NCBI GenBank assembly: GCA_963556255.1
Contig: OY744614.1
Span: 36,204,659-36,268,658, forward strand
Origin: Allolobophora icterica
Taxonomy: Eukaryota > Annelida > Clitellata > Crassiclitellata > Lumbricidae
DNA: 64,000 nt
Direction: 5' to 3'
Positions 11,800 to 23,329 of the stretch are shown piece by piece. The translations under genes were made by a program, and so were the position numbers. The notes below the pieces were generated by a model. It was given only the letters and a program-made list of their open reading frames with translations. It made no database searches and was not told where the DNA came from. Numbering within the stretch: the stretch's first letter is position 1; every line of letters starts with the position of its first letter.

Positions 11800-11807
11800 C
11801 TCTTTAG

Positions 11808-12539
11808 GCGATGAGGGGAAATATCAGAGATTCTAGGACACGGGGAAAGGGTCATAACTTGTTCAATCGCGCAGAAATTGAAAGGTTGGTTCCGAGTAAT
11901 CAGAGTTGAAAAAAGCGTTAGGTCAAGACATCGCTCCTGCGGAATCTCAGAAGAAACAATAACTCGACGAATCAAGAATCGACAGAGCATGACAACTTGG
12001 ACGATGCGGACACACGTGGATAGAGGGATCAGATGCCTCTCATAAACACCGCAAACCAACGACCTAGGAAATTGAAAAGCACCATCAAACTGTAGCGTTG
12101 ACAGCGAGCGATAATGAGAGATGGAAGGGCGCCGGGTGGAGGGATGGAGCGAGGTGATGGAAAGAAGGAAGGAAGGAAGGACTGGCCTTGTGATGGCAAG
12201 AGAGCAAACACCGATTCCAGTTGTTGGACACGTTTTGTGAGCGGAACATGATGGACGAGGCCACTGGGCACTGACCAACCGCAACGGGAAGCGATTAGAA
12301 AGGGAAATTAATTATTGACCTTTTAAAGCTTGCCGACGATCACTCAGACATTTTCCTCATCTATCGCCGTCTGTGTCTCTCTTTCTTTTCCTGTCTGGAC
12401 CTGTGTCTGTGTGTTCGGCTGTCTCTCCGTTACTTTACCTTCCACGTCTCTGCACCACTAGCTTAGAATATTCTTACTGCACCGTGATTTCCATTTCCTA
12501 GCTTTCTGTTACGTCAGTATAAATATACAACCGTTGTCA
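11808..12539. other. No gene seen
   Basis: Open frames on the minus strand (11760-12284) have no recognisable domain. Short GAAG repeats near 12160-12180 are the only structure noted. Confidence 0.35.
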
Positions 12540-12895
12540 TGCTTACTCACACACTCAATCGCTGAATAAGTAACACTCATTCATTCACTCACTCAGTTAC
12601 TTGCTCACTCGCTTACTCTCTCGCTCACTGACTGACTGACCGACTGACTGACTGACTCACTCGCTCGCTAACCCGCTCACTCGCTTACTCCCTTAATAAC
12701 TCACTCGCTCACTCGCTGGCTCGCTCACTGACTGACTGACTAATTCATTGACGCACTCAATCGCTCACTTGCTCACTAACTCATTCACTCACTCGCTCGC
12801 TCACTCACTCAATAGCTCACTCACTCAATAGCTCACTCGCCCGCCCTCTCGCCCACTAGCCCTCTCGCCCTACTCGCCCACTCGTTCGCTTTTCC
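12540..12895. repeat. Degenerate (ACTC)n / (GACT)n tetranucleotide field
   Basis: About 350 bp built of ACTC, GCTC, GACT and CTCG words, for example CTGACTGACTGACTGAC and CTCACTCGCTCGCT. Not coding. Confidence 0.85.
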
Positions 12896-13366
12896 TTTTC
12901 GTTTACACGCAATGTCGCCTCCTAACTACCCACCAAATTTCTCAAGTATATATATGTATATGTATATGTATATATATATTTTATATCACCATAAATATAT
13001 AATCATCGGAGAAAGAATCGTATGGTCGAAAATCGAAATACTCGTAGTGGTCTGTTACTGATTGCAGACTCTTACAAAGTGTCACGCAAAGATATAAGAC
13101 CATCTAAACGTTTTGACATTCCTTCGTTTTGGACGTGATGGATGAGATGATCAGAAGACAGATGAAAGGTCGATGCTTTCAGATGACAGATCTTGACGTC
13201 ATTCATCATCTCAACTCTTTCGATCATTCATCTTAGATCCGATAATGTCACGAAAACCGAATTCCTCTTCGCAACTTCTTTTCAGTTCCCACCTACAGGT
13301 GCCTGTTGTGCTGGGGTTCACCACTTCCCCAAGGCAGTATCAAATATATTAGACACATTTTAAAGT
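12896..13366. other. No gene seen; short TATATG run
   Basis: A (GTATAT)n stretch at about 12948-12980. Otherwise unique, non-coding sequence. Confidence 0.4.
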
Positions 13367-13490
13367 TGTTTTGAGTTCAAATTGAGTCCTGTTCTAGTTC
13401 AACATACTCGAGTCCAACTTGAATTCTGTTCTATAGTTTAACTTACTTGAATCCAACTTGAGTAGTATTCTAGTTCAACGCACTTTGTAA
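13367..13490. repeat. Short tandem repeat, unit about 40 bp, three copies
   Basis: Three imperfect copies of a unit containing TTCTAGTTCAACATACT and GAGTCCAACTTGA. Confidence 0.6.
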
Positions 13491-13718
13491 TTGTAATTGT
13501 ATTCTGTTCTTTTTATTCATCGCACTTATTCCCAACTCAGGGTGGGAATTGTCGGGTGGGGGGTTGGCGGTTCAACACCCTAGTCTTTCTTACGACCCCC
13601 AGTTATGTCTTCATTGCACACCCAGGGGGGTCATTTCCAACTCCCTCAGTTGCGCTAGTGTGATTTAGCATTATTTGACACTGAGTCTCTGACAAAGAGA
13701 AGACATTTTGCCTTTGTT

Positions 13719-14028
<310 letters not shown>

Positions 14029-14590
14029 GATTTTATGGTTAATAACTTAATTGGTGCAGTCTGTTCTTTTTATTCATCGCTACGTTTGCACATATACTAT
14101 TGGTAGTAATTGTATGCACCCTCTGAGTACTATCATAGACCAAATACTGACTTATTATCTTTTAAAGTTGGCCACACGATCCGGGTTTAGGCGTCACGGT
14201 TGAGTGAACGCAAAAAAACGTAAGCTGGCACCCGCCTGGCTGGCAGTCAATGCAGACCGACAAGCCGTGAAAATGCGTCGAACCCAAATGGCTGCCGACA
14301 ATGCCAAATGGCTGAAAGCCAAATGGAGAGAAAAAACAGCAAGAGACATCGTCCACCGCATTCGCTCGATATGTGACGGCGGTGGATTTTGAAATCGGAA
14401 TCGATATCCGGCGAGGGACTTCCGCTGCACCGAAGTCAGCCAAGCGAGACGGACACCAACCCCATCTGACATGAAAGGAGACGCCACCGATCCCCCTCCA
14501 CTCTCTTCAGCAACTGCATCGACGCATCTCATTGTTAGTAGACGAGTAATAGACAGGTTATGCAAAGTTAAGTAGTACCTGCGCTCCTTT
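14029..14590. other. No gene seen
   Basis: Overlapping open frames on both strands between 14162 and 14670 show no recognisable domain. Left uncalled. Confidence 0.35.
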
Positions 14591-14593
14591 AGC

Positions 14594-14715
14594 TTCGTAA
14601 TCGTAAATCGTGATCTCCAAACTTCTAAAGCGCCACTCGAAAGCCAGGCGTAGGGAATCAGCTTATTCACGAGCGCTGCGTCAAGTCATAGGGGTTTTCC
14701 CAAAGAGTAGTCTAA
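14594..14715 (+). repeat. Dispersed repeat B, copy 1
   Basis: Core words TAATCGTAAATCGTGATCTC, TTCTAAAGCGCCACTC, CAGCTTATTCACGAGCGCTG and GCGTCAAGTCATA. Related copies: 17772-17885 (-), 33395-33450 (+), 34691-34776 (-), 43437-43512 (+), 53177-53216 (-) and 63051-63140 (+). Confidence 0.7.
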
Positions 14716-15410
14716 AGCAGTTCCGAGTCCGGTTTCCCGGGGGTCCAGATCAAGAGAGGAGGCAGAGCAGATGTTAAGTCGGGTGTCGTTTAGGGCGAGA
14801 ATAATTGGAAGGCGGAGGATCAGATGAGTTAGGGTAGGAGTACTTGGCTTCAATTCTAAGTTGATTAAATGATTAGAAATCCCGTTTGGACATGTTGGGG
14901 CAGAGATGGTCTGAAGAAGATGATCTGTTTGGAAAAAGAATATGAGAGCTGATTCTTCAGTAAAGTTCTATGTAATGGAAGAGCCTGCATTATTCCTAAA
15001 CACTGATTCGTGGGTTGAACAGCTGTGGACCGTGGAAGATCCAACGGCAAGAGCGAAAGTATCGAGAAACTGAATCTGTCACAGACACTGCAAACCGATT
15101 AGAATGGAAGTTTATCCTTTTCTCTGCAAATCGAACTCCTTGTTCCTGAACGGGAGAAAACATAGTCTTCAATTCTGAAGCTTGACTTTTAATTTCTAAT
15201 CTGTCGTTTAAAATAACATTTAAAATGAATTTCTCCTGAGCTTATCACAATAGGCGAATTGTAGTAAAGATTGCGGATTTCTCCTGAGCTTATCATTGTG
15301 ATGGACCGACTTATATGGGACGCGTTTTTGTAAGCAAGTCGTTATCGAACGGATCAAACCAACTAGATCCGCGGTCGGCACACGATCTGTTGAAATAGCG
15401 GAATTGAACT
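14716..15410. other. No gene seen
   Basis: Non-coding. A short direct repeat GATTTCTCCTGAGCTTATCA (variant at 15222) occurs at 15276 as well. No domain recognised. Confidence 0.4.
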
Positions 15411-15707
15411 TGTGTCTCTCCTTCTCTCTCTGTCTCTCTGTCTCTGTCTGTCTGTGTCCGTGTCTGTGTATGTCTCTCTGTCTCTGTCTGTCTGTGTCCG
15501 TGTCTGTGTCTGTCTCTCTGTTTCTCTGTCTCTCTCACTCTCTTTCACACTCTCTCTCACTCTCTCTCTCACTCACTCTCTCACTCACTCCTCTCTCACT
15601 CTTTCTCTCTCACTCTCTCACTCACTCTCTCACTCACTCACTCTCTCACTCACTCACTCACTCACTCTCTCTCACACATTCTCACTCTCTCTCAATCTCT
15701 GTCTGTC

Positions 15708-15782
<75 letters not shown>

Positions 15783-15785
15783 CGC
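15411..15785. repeat. Microsatellite block (CTGT)n, (CT)n, (CACT)n
   Basis: Pyrimidine-rich simple sequence: CTGTGTC units, then CACTCTCT/CACT units, then about 85 bp of pure CTGT. The long open frame through it and downstream (15404-16123) is driven by the repeat. Confidence 0.95.
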
Positions 15786-16128
15786 TCTATCTCACACATA
15801 CAGCTGGTAAGATCAACCACAGCAGCGTTGGAAGCCTTACATCCAATATCTATTTAGGAGCTTTATATGACAATCGCCAAAACTCGATACCGTCAGCTGA
15901 AATGGTTTTTCGATTAAGTCTGGTTTCCATCGCAGACGTACTGTCACCCCAGCTGTCCGGTCGTTCGAAATCCACCCGACCGGAGACAGAGGCCACACCG
16001 GACGACCCTCCACTCCTGGGGGCACGACTCGACCAACCAACAAATGTCAGACGCAGAGCACCTCAAAGACCCACACGGAAACAAGCACATGCAAAAGTAA
16101 TGATGACGAAGATGAAAGGCTGACGATA
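15786..16128. other. Unique sequence between two simple repeats
   Basis: Open frames run in from the neighbouring repeats, but this 340-bp stretch has no recognisable protein motif. Left uncalled. Confidence 0.35.
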
Positions 16129-16992
16129 TGTAGGAGGAGGAAGAGGAGAAGGGACGGAGGAGAAGGAGGAGGAGGAGGGGAGACGGAGGAGGAGGAGGAG
16201 GGAGGAGGAGAAAGAGGAGGGGAGGAAAGGAGGAGGAGGAGAATGGGAGAAGAAAGAGGGAGAAGGCGAAGGAGGAAGAGAGGGAGGAGGAGGAGAAGAA
16301 AGAGGAAGAGGAGAAGGAGTATGAGTAGGAGGAGGACGAGAAGAAGGAGGAGGAGAAGGAGGAGAAGGAGGAGAAGGAGAAGAAAGATCAGGAGGGTAAG
16401 AAGGATGAGGAGGAGGAGGAAGAAAAGGAGAAGAAGGGAGAGGAGGAGGAGGAAGAGAAGGAGGAGCAGGAAGAGGAGGTGAAAGGAGGATGGGAAAGAA
16501 GAGGAAAGGGGAAGAGGAAGAAGAGGATGCGAAAAAGGAGGAGTAGATGAGGGGAGAAAGAGGAGGAAGAGGAAAAGGAGGAGGAAGAAAAGGAGGCGAA
16601 GGATGGGGAGTAGGAGAAGAGGAGGTGGTAGTGAAGGCGGAGGAAGAGGAGGTAAGGAGGAGGAGGAGAAGGGGAAGGAGGAGGAAGACGAGGAGAAGGA
16701 AAAGGAGGAGGAGTATAAGTAGGAGGAGGAAAAGGAGGAGAAGGAGGAAGAGAAGGAGGAGGAGGATAAAAACGAGGAGAAGGAAAAGGAGGAGGAGGAG
16801 GAGGAGGAGGAGGAGGAGGAAGAGGAGAAGGTGGAGGAAGAAAAGGAGGCGAAGGATGGGGAGCAGGAGAAGAAGAGGAGGTGGTAGAGAAGGCGGAGGA
16901 AGAGGAGGTAAGGAGGAGGCGAAGGAGGAGGAAGACGAGGAGGAGGAAAAGGAGGTGGAGGAAAAGGAGGAGGAGGAGAAGTGAGAGTAGCT
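16129..16992. repeat. Long polypurine tract, (GGA)n / (GGAGAA)n, about 860 bp
   Basis: Almost entirely purine on the plus strand, with GGA, GAA and AGGAGG units and scattered single T or C. One segment (16845-16915) repeats an earlier one (16588-16655: AAAAGGAGGCGAAGGATGGG). Such mirror-rich polypurine DNA can adopt triplex structure. Open frames on both strands are low-complexity artefacts. Confidence 0.95.
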
Positions 16993-17067
16993 AGAAGGAG
17001 GAGAAAGAAGAATTAAGAAGAATGCGGTCGACGACCACGACCACTTAAATGACAGGCCTATTGTCAT

Positions 17068-17072
17068 TGTCG

Positions 17073-17104
<32 letters not shown>

Positions 17105-17105
17105 G
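17068..17105. repeat. (GTT)n microsatellite
   Basis: Twelve or so GTT units. Confidence 0.95.
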
Positions 17106-17455
17106 ATGACGACGATAACGATTACATTAATAATGCATTTTTCTGTAGACGTAGGTCAATGTATGGAAGGCAATAATGTGCCCAGAATCTGAAAGACTAT
17201 ACCAAGACTTAATCTACCCATCGATCTTCAGACTCCCCCTTCAAGAATATTGAATCCCTCGTTGTACCTCTTCAAGAAATCATTACCCGATCCATCGCAA
17301 TCGCTGCCTTTCTCCCAATCTAAGCAAATCCCACCGCCACAGTTCTTCTATTTCCCCTTCCCTTCTCTTTCTCATTCAGCTATAGGACCAAACGAGGTCT
17401 TGGCCTCGGAGTGGAACATTTCAAATGGTGGCAAAACTTAAAAATTATGAAATTA

Positions 17456-17695
17456 AAACTTGAATATTAATTTAGAACTGCGAGCAAGACGGCAATAAAT
17501 CGATATTATTATAATGATATTAATTAGATTTCAAAAATTGGACAATAAATGAATATAATTATAATGATATTAATTAATTTAAAAAAAATTGAAATAAAAT
17601 TAATATAATTATAATGAAATTAATTAAATTTTAAAAATTGGACTATGAATCAATATAATTATGATATTAATTAACTTTTAAAGTTTGGACATTAG
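17456..17695. repeat. AT-rich tandem repeat, unit about 60 bp, four copies
   Basis: Each copy holds a variant of AATATAATTATAATGATATT followed by AATTAAATTT and AAAATTGGAC. Copies differ by small indels. Confidence 0.8.
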
Positions 17696-17771
17696 GAGAG
17701 GCAAAAAATCTTGGCACTTTGGGCGACAGACTTTTACATCCGCCCCTACCGGCAACTAGATCTTTTAACGT

Positions 17772-17885
17772 CCTATGGTATCTCTGGATCTGACTTGACG
17801 CAGCGATCGTGAATAAGCTAGTTTCCTGCGCTTAACATTGATGTAGCGCTTTTGTATTTTTGGCTTTTCGATTACGACTACGATT
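17772..17885 (-). repeat. Dispersed repeat B, minus-strand copy
   Basis: The reverse complement reads AATCGTAGTCGTAATCG, then AAAGCGCTACATC, AGCTTATTCACGATCGCTGC and GTCAAGTC, in the same order as 14594-14715. Confidence 0.7.
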
Positions 17886-19074
17886 GTCCAGATTGAAAAC
17901 ACAATTCCCGTGTATGAATGATTCGCTCAGAGCGGGATAATAATTGATAAGGAAGGTCACGTCTCGTGGTCAAACAAAACAGTGATTTATAAACCAGAAG
18001 TGGTCTGTAGTTCATCCTGCGCTCCGATATCGGACAACGTACACTGATACACGGACAAGGGGTTCTAGCCACTACAGAATGTCTTTCTCCTCGTAGATTA
18101 ATGGCGGGCGATCCACTCTGAAGTACTCGAGTGACGGCCGGGTAAATAACAAAGACGTGTGGTGACGTAGTTTTTTGTTATTATTGTAACTGCAGTTTCT
18201 ATCTTAGGCTTTAAATCTGATATCCGCTGCATGTCCTGCCGTCCGGTCAATATGTCTTCATCCAAACAACGGGCAGGTCGACTGTTGCGCAGAATACATT
18301 ACAAAAAAACTTTTGGGGGGATGCTGGGCTGAGCGCTCGCGTTGTAACTCGGAGTAGGCCAATCCAGATTCATCCTTTTTTCTTCTGAAGAGGACAACTT
18401 GCCTGATGAAATTCCTCTGTCCGAATTGAACGAGTATGCAACAGTCCTGATTGAAGAGATATCTATTTAATTTGCAATATTTCTTTGGCGAGACCTAAAA
18501 TTAAAAGCGGCGTTCATCTTGTGATGCGATGTAATATAAATCGACCACGTTTCTTAGCGCAACGTAAAAGCTAGGGAAGTGCACGGACAGTATGGAAATT
18601 GGCAGTGTTTCTATGAATGGGTTGGGAGTGATTAGCACCCCACACGGAGGCCTTCAACTGCTAAGTTTGGGTCGCAACGCATGGCTTGAAAGGACTTATT
18701 CAATCCTTTCAACTCCTAAGTGATCCCAGATATAGCATGTCAGATTTCACAAAAAAGAGTACAGTTAGCATATACCAGACAGACTGAAAAATAGAACAGG
18801 ATCGTGCTTGATTAGGATATAGCCTGTTAACATTGATTAAGGTGAGTTGGCCATCAAACAACAATCAACAGGAAATAGGCTAATCTAACTCAAAGGAAAC
18901 TTAAAGCTATCACGTATCAGTGTAATTGTATTGTAAATGAAAACGTTGCCAAACGATGCATAGCCAATCAAACAATGAATTCAGCACACAATCAACGTGA
19001 AATAAGCCAATCGTACACAAAGGAAACTTAACAGATATATGACGTATCTATGCAAGTTTTTAAAGGCACAAGAA
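17886..19074. other. No gene seen
   Basis: Non-coding. An 18337-18362 stretch (GAGCGCTCGCGTTGTAACTCGGAG) matches part of the family A SINE head. A ~60-bp sequence near 18855-18905 (ATCAAACAACAATCAACAGG, AGGCTAATC, CAAAGGAAACTTAA) is repeated at 18967-19030 (ATCAAACAATGAATTCAGC, AAGCCAATC, CAAAGGAAACTTAA). Confidence 0.5.
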
Positions 19075-19170
19075 ATATATAGCCACCGTATGGATGGCCT
19101 CCACAGTGCTCCTTTTTCCAACGAATTGATCGGGCGGGATCGCCCACCATCGTTGCCTGCTTGAATGGTT
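19075..19170 (-). repeat. Dispersed repeat F, minus-strand copy
   Basis: The reverse complement contains CCATTCAAGCAGGCAACG, GATCCCGCCCGATCAATTCG and GGAGGCCATCC, in the order seen at 54800-54960. Confidence 0.55.
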
Positions 19171-19560
19171 CTCACACGCCATTTAAGATCCCTGTTTACG
19201 GAACGCGCTAGACCGAGATTCAAATCTCTGAAATATGACACGAATTGTATGCCATCCGGCATCCTCACGCATGGAAGCGACGCGACGTACGCTTCAACCA
19301 AAGTAGCTTTTCGGGTCAGGAATCCCTCCGTTCATACTCTCATTCTCATTTTTTTCCATGGTATCTTTTTGTCCTTATATCTTTCCAGCTTGTCCTACCG
19401 ACCTATTTAGTTCTGCTGATCCATTTGTCCTTATATCTTTACATATTTCCTTCCCTTCATTAAGTTCTTAAATATTTCCATATTTTTAATCTTGTCGTCC
19501 TTATATCCTGTTCTATTCATCCTTCCATCCCTTGTTCCGTTCGTCCTTCCGTCAATTTTT

Positions 19561-19795
19561 ATCCCTCCGCCTGTTCTTCTATCTATATCCCTCCGCCTGT
19601 CCTTTTAGCTATATCCCTCCGCCTGTCCTTCTAGCAATATCCCTCCGCCTGTCCTTTTAGCTATATCCCTCCGCCTGTCCTTCTAGCTATATCCCTCCGC
19701 CTGTCCTCCTAGCAATATCCCTCCGCCTGTCCTCCTAGCAATATCCCTCCGCCTGTCCTTCTAGCAATATCCCTCCGCCCTCTGTCCTAGTTATA
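19561..19795. repeat. 26-bp minisatellite, about 8.5 copies
   Basis: Unit ATCCCTCCGCCTGTCCTT followed by TTAGCTAT or CTAGCAAT. Copies alternate between the two variants. Confidence 0.95.
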
Positions 19796-20213
19796 GCCCG
19801 ATGCCTATTCGAGACCCTAAATGTCAGTCCGTCATATCTGTCTGTTGGGATTCGACCGTGTCGCCCTCTGGCGCCCGGACTCCAACGCAAGAGGCGTAAA
19901 ACTCTGAGTCTTATTTATCCTGACGTCATTCGACGATGATTGTACTAATTGTCAGATGAAGCCAGAGCCATTGTCATCAGCCTCACATGGAATCTATAAT
20001 TCACAATGCATCGTTACGTTGACATATATCACACAAGTACCATGTGCATATAACATTTATGTCTGCTGACATAGTGTGTGCCTGTGCTATATAAAGCCTA
20101 CATATCATCTTGGGAGTCATGCATGAACATACATAAATGGATTATACATCCACACATACATACACATACAAACATACATGCATGCATTCATCCATAGACA
20201 CATGCACATACAT
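19796..20213. other. No gene seen
   Basis: Unique sequence, then CATACA-rich sequence from about 20145 into which the next element is inserted. Confidence 0.45.
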
Positions 20214-20373
20214 CAGTGTTTAATCTAGTCCCTCTGTTCTGGGGGGAAACAAGGTTTCTCGGGGGGGGGGGATTTCCCCCCAAAAAGGTCTCTGCCTTAC
20301 AATATTGATGAGCTCTGGGGGGAACTTCAATCCTGGGGGGAATCCGCCCAAAAGACGTCTAGATTAAACACTG
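20214..20373. mobile_element. MITE with 9-bp TSD CACATACAT, family 1 copy 1
   Basis: 160-bp element with perfect 15-bp inverted ends CAGTGTTTAATCTAG and CTAGATTAAACACTG. The flanks are a 9-bp direct duplication, CACATACAT, at 20205-20213 and 20374-20382. Interior contains G/C homopolymer-rich palindromic words (CTGGGGGGAA, TTTCCCCCC). A related element with its own 9-bp duplication is at 50280-50675. No coding capacity. Confidence 0.85.
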
Positions 20374-20449
20374 CACATACATGTGCACATATACACATGT
20401 TCTTATGTTTTTTCTTCAAAATTTCCATATATTATTATGTATGTACGTT

Positions 20450-20815
20450 TGAATGTATTTGTGTATGTATGTATGTGTGTATTTACGTATTTATGTATGT
20501 GTGTGTATGTATTTATGTATGTATGTATTTACGTATTTATGTATGCATGTATGTATGCATGTATGTATGTATGTATGTATATATGTATATATGTAATACA
20601 TATATACATATATACATACATACGTACATACATACATACATAGGTACCTACATACATACATACATACGTACATAGTACAAACATTCATACATATTATGTA
20701 TGAATGTTTGTACTATGTACGTATGTATGTATGTATGTAGGTACCTATGTATGTATGTATGTACATATTTATGTATGTACGTATTTATGTATGTATGTGT
20801 GTATGTATGTATATG
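20450..20815. repeat. (TATG)n / (CATA)n microsatellite field
   Basis: TATG, TATT and TACG units that switch to the complementary CATA units and back, creating large inverted repeats (see next entry). The open frames reading MYVCMYVCM are artefacts. Confidence 0.95.
20624..20764. repeat. Near-perfect palindrome, arms about 70 nt
   Basis: Centred on T at 20694. Left arm 20624-20693 and right arm 20695-20764 are reverse complements, including non-microsatellite words AGTACAAACATTCATACATA and TAGGTACCTACATAC. A second, AT-richer inverted repeat lies just upstream (20560-20625). Confidence 0.9.
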
Positions 20816-21149
20816 TATGGATAAATATAAGCTGTATTTTTCGTTTCTATTGTCGTTGTGTGGTGTCGCTGCAATTCCTACGAGTTGGGCGCTTTATTGG
20901 ACTCGAAGGGTTCCCATCTTTTTCTCTTCAGTCGACGCTGCTGATGCTGTTGCTGCCCTTCCCCGGTTGCTGAGTCTACTCTGTTTCCATGGCAACACAC
21001 GGCACTTGCGTCTGACCCTTGACGCAGCCTGTCACTTGTCACGGGCCACTGGAAATTTCATCGACGTCACAGGTTTTCAGTTCGGGGCAGAGGAAGTCCA
21101 GTTACTGTCGCCTGTCAGTGGCAGAGATCTGCGCTAAAAGAAGGCGTAA
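20816..21149. other. Unique sequence between TATG fields
   Basis: Open frames run through here from the flanking repeats; no recognisable protein motif. Confidence 0.35.
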
Positions 21150-21535
21150 ATTTATACATACATACGTACATACATACGTACATACATACGTACATACATA
21201 CATACATACATACATACATACATACATACATACATACATACATACATACGTACATACATACATACATACATACATACATAGATGCATGCAGGTATGTATT
21301 TGCATATGTATGTGTCTGTATTTAAGAAATGAATTCATTCATCCACAGATGTATGTATGTATGTATGTATGTATGTACATTTGTCGGTATGTATGTATGT
21401 ATTTGTGTACGTATGCATGTGTGTATGCATGTATGCTTGTATGTATTTATGTATGGATGCATGTTCTTATACCGGATGTTTGAATGTATGTATTCATGTA
21501 TGTTTGTATGTATACCTATCAGTATTTATGAATGT
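21150..21535. repeat. (CATA)n then (TATG)n microsatellites
   Basis: CATA/CGTA units at 21150-21290, about 60 bp of non-repeat sequence, then TATG units at 21350-21535. Together they form another large foldback. Confidence 0.95.
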
Positions 21536-21541
21536 AGTCAT

Positions 21542-21857
21542 CAGAGCCGTAGCAACAAAGAACGTGGCCCCCTCCGAACATACGTCCGGGGCCCCTTACA
21601 ATGCGGAAACTGGAATGCGATAATATACAATATACATGGTTCATATTATGTATACATAGGCCTACGCCCTACAGTGTACATGTAGGCCTATTCCATTTCC
21701 ATATTTACGCTATAGCATTATGTGATGTATCAAAACAGTATCATAGGCCTAATGACTTCACGCCGTTCACGGTTATTTTTTGCCACTTTTAGGGGCCCCC
21801 TTCGAGGAAGGGGCCCCCTCCGGTCGGAGGGTACGGAGGGCGGTCGCTACGCCTCTG
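21542..21857. mobile_element. hAT-like MITE, 316 bp, 8-bp TSD GTAGTCAT
   Basis: Ends CAGAGCCGTAGCAAC and GTCGCTACGCCTCTG form imperfect inverted repeats. Exact 8-bp duplications GTAGTCAT flank it at 21534-21541 and 21858-21865. Several GGGGCCCC palindromes lie in the interior. No coding capacity. Confidence 0.82.
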
Positions 21858-22441
21858 GTAGTCATGTATGCCTGTATGTTTGTTTTATGTATTTATGCAA
21901 CCATGTATGTATTTATACATGTAATTTAATATTTTTGTTCATGCATGCCTTTCCAATGTATTGCTCATTGGAAGCGGCGCTACAAAATTCAGAAGATTAA
22001 ACTGTTCCTGATCTTGGACGAGTCTTATCTTCGTACTTGATGAAACATTAATATCATCCATGCGAAGAAAGGGGAGCCAGCGAATGCGACACCTACCGAT
22101 GAGGACACGTCTGCCGCGGCTCTTATCAACTGACCGCTCAGACCACTCACTCACCTGTTCTGTCTCGACTTACATCACACTGGACAAGGTTGGCATGGAG
22201 CTGAAGAGTTCGTCAGACACATGTGTTGTCAGTTTTCTTCAACTCGCAGATATCTTAACAGATAAGAGTCAACAGAGAGGCCTATGTTCATTTCTCATTT
22301 GGCCTACTCTCGCGCACCGCACTTTCGCAGCTTTGCGTTTCAAGAACGGCTCTTATGAGTCATGTCTAGAGACAGCACAATAATGTGGCTCAAAAGTTCT
22401 AGCCGTCTACTGTCTATTATGAAAAAAAACGACCATCGATA

Positions 22442-22560
22442 GGGATGGTTCCTTCAACTCCGCCACTGCTCGTACTCTGGTAGCGCCAGTCCGAAGTCTC
22501 GATTAAAGAGGAGGGTGACGTCTGTGATCTTTGTTATGACGCAGCGTCGTTGAACTAACC
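22442..22560 (+). repeat. Dispersed repeat C, copy 1
   Basis: Shares with 62293-62398 the words AACTCCGCCACTGC, GCCAGTCC, AGTCTCGAT/AGTCTGGAT, GAGGGTGACG and TCTTTGTTATGACGCAG. Confidence 0.65.
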
Positions 22561-22689
22561 AACCAACCCAACGAGGTTAATAACATTGCGCTATATAATT
22601 GTCTAGATAACCAACTAAATGCTCCAATATCATTGTAACAATGGCTGTTATTACAAAACAGTCTCTTATGAAGAAGAAGAAGAATAGCA

Positions 22690-22965
22690 GTCCCTTAAGC
22701 TATGACCTTGAGGCAGCCATGAGTATGAATTGTTATCGACTTCATTTTCTTAGCCTTGGCATATGAGGGAGTGGTCAGTTCTTCTCCCTAGCCGTCTGAT
22801 CTTCCCACCGACAGTGTACGGTCAGTGTACTCATTACAGCTGACTCGGCTAGGGGCGCCGGTGAAGCAGAAATCTCGAAACCAAATTTCTGCCCTGGTAC
22901 GGATTTGAACCACCGACCTTTCGGTCAATAGTCCAGCACGCTAACCACTAAACATCCATTAACAG
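22690..22965 (-). repeat. tRNA-headed SINE, family G, minus strand
   Basis: Body shared with 43845-44000; the right end (GGATTTGAACCACCGACC, then CCAGCACGCTAACCACTAAA) is the reverse complement of a tRNA-like B box and A box. A body-only copy lies at 2630-2822. Confidence 0.7.
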
Positions 22966-23329
22966 GATTAACATACCTAATAATAATAATTGGCCAATGG
23001 TAAGTTGGTTTTAAAGGAACGCAAGAAATGGCTGGATATTGGTTACATTTTCTCACACCTGCAGGCGCTGTTAGTTGCTCGGCCATTTCTGTTTAACGTG
23101 GAGTTAAAATCTATAGAAACTTGACTAATAACCCATGATACTAACTTTCAGAACTGAAAGCCTTGAAGAGTCAATGAAGACATATATGCATAATGAAGCG
23201 CGGTTCACAAGCGCAATGTTAGGGGCATTGCCCTCATACCTTTTTTTGCCGAAGTCAGTATACAATACATAAAACTTTTTTAGGAGGAAATTTTATAAGG
23301 AGGGGACAAAATTTTGTAGATGGAAGTAA

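Noticed and set aside
15404..16123. 239-codon open frame reading Ser/Leu/Cys/Val repeats
   Set aside because: Runs through a CTGT/CT/CACT microsatellite; the non-repeat part has no recognisable motif.
16063..17067. 334-codon minus-strand open frame rich in Leu, Ser, Pro, and plus-strand Arg/Glu frames
   Set aside because: Direct translation of a polypurine/polypyrimidine tract; composition is fully explained by GGA/TCC repeats.
19561..19795. CRISPR-like regular repeat array
   Set aside because: Continuous 26-bp tandem minisatellite without unique spacers, in a eukaryotic genome.
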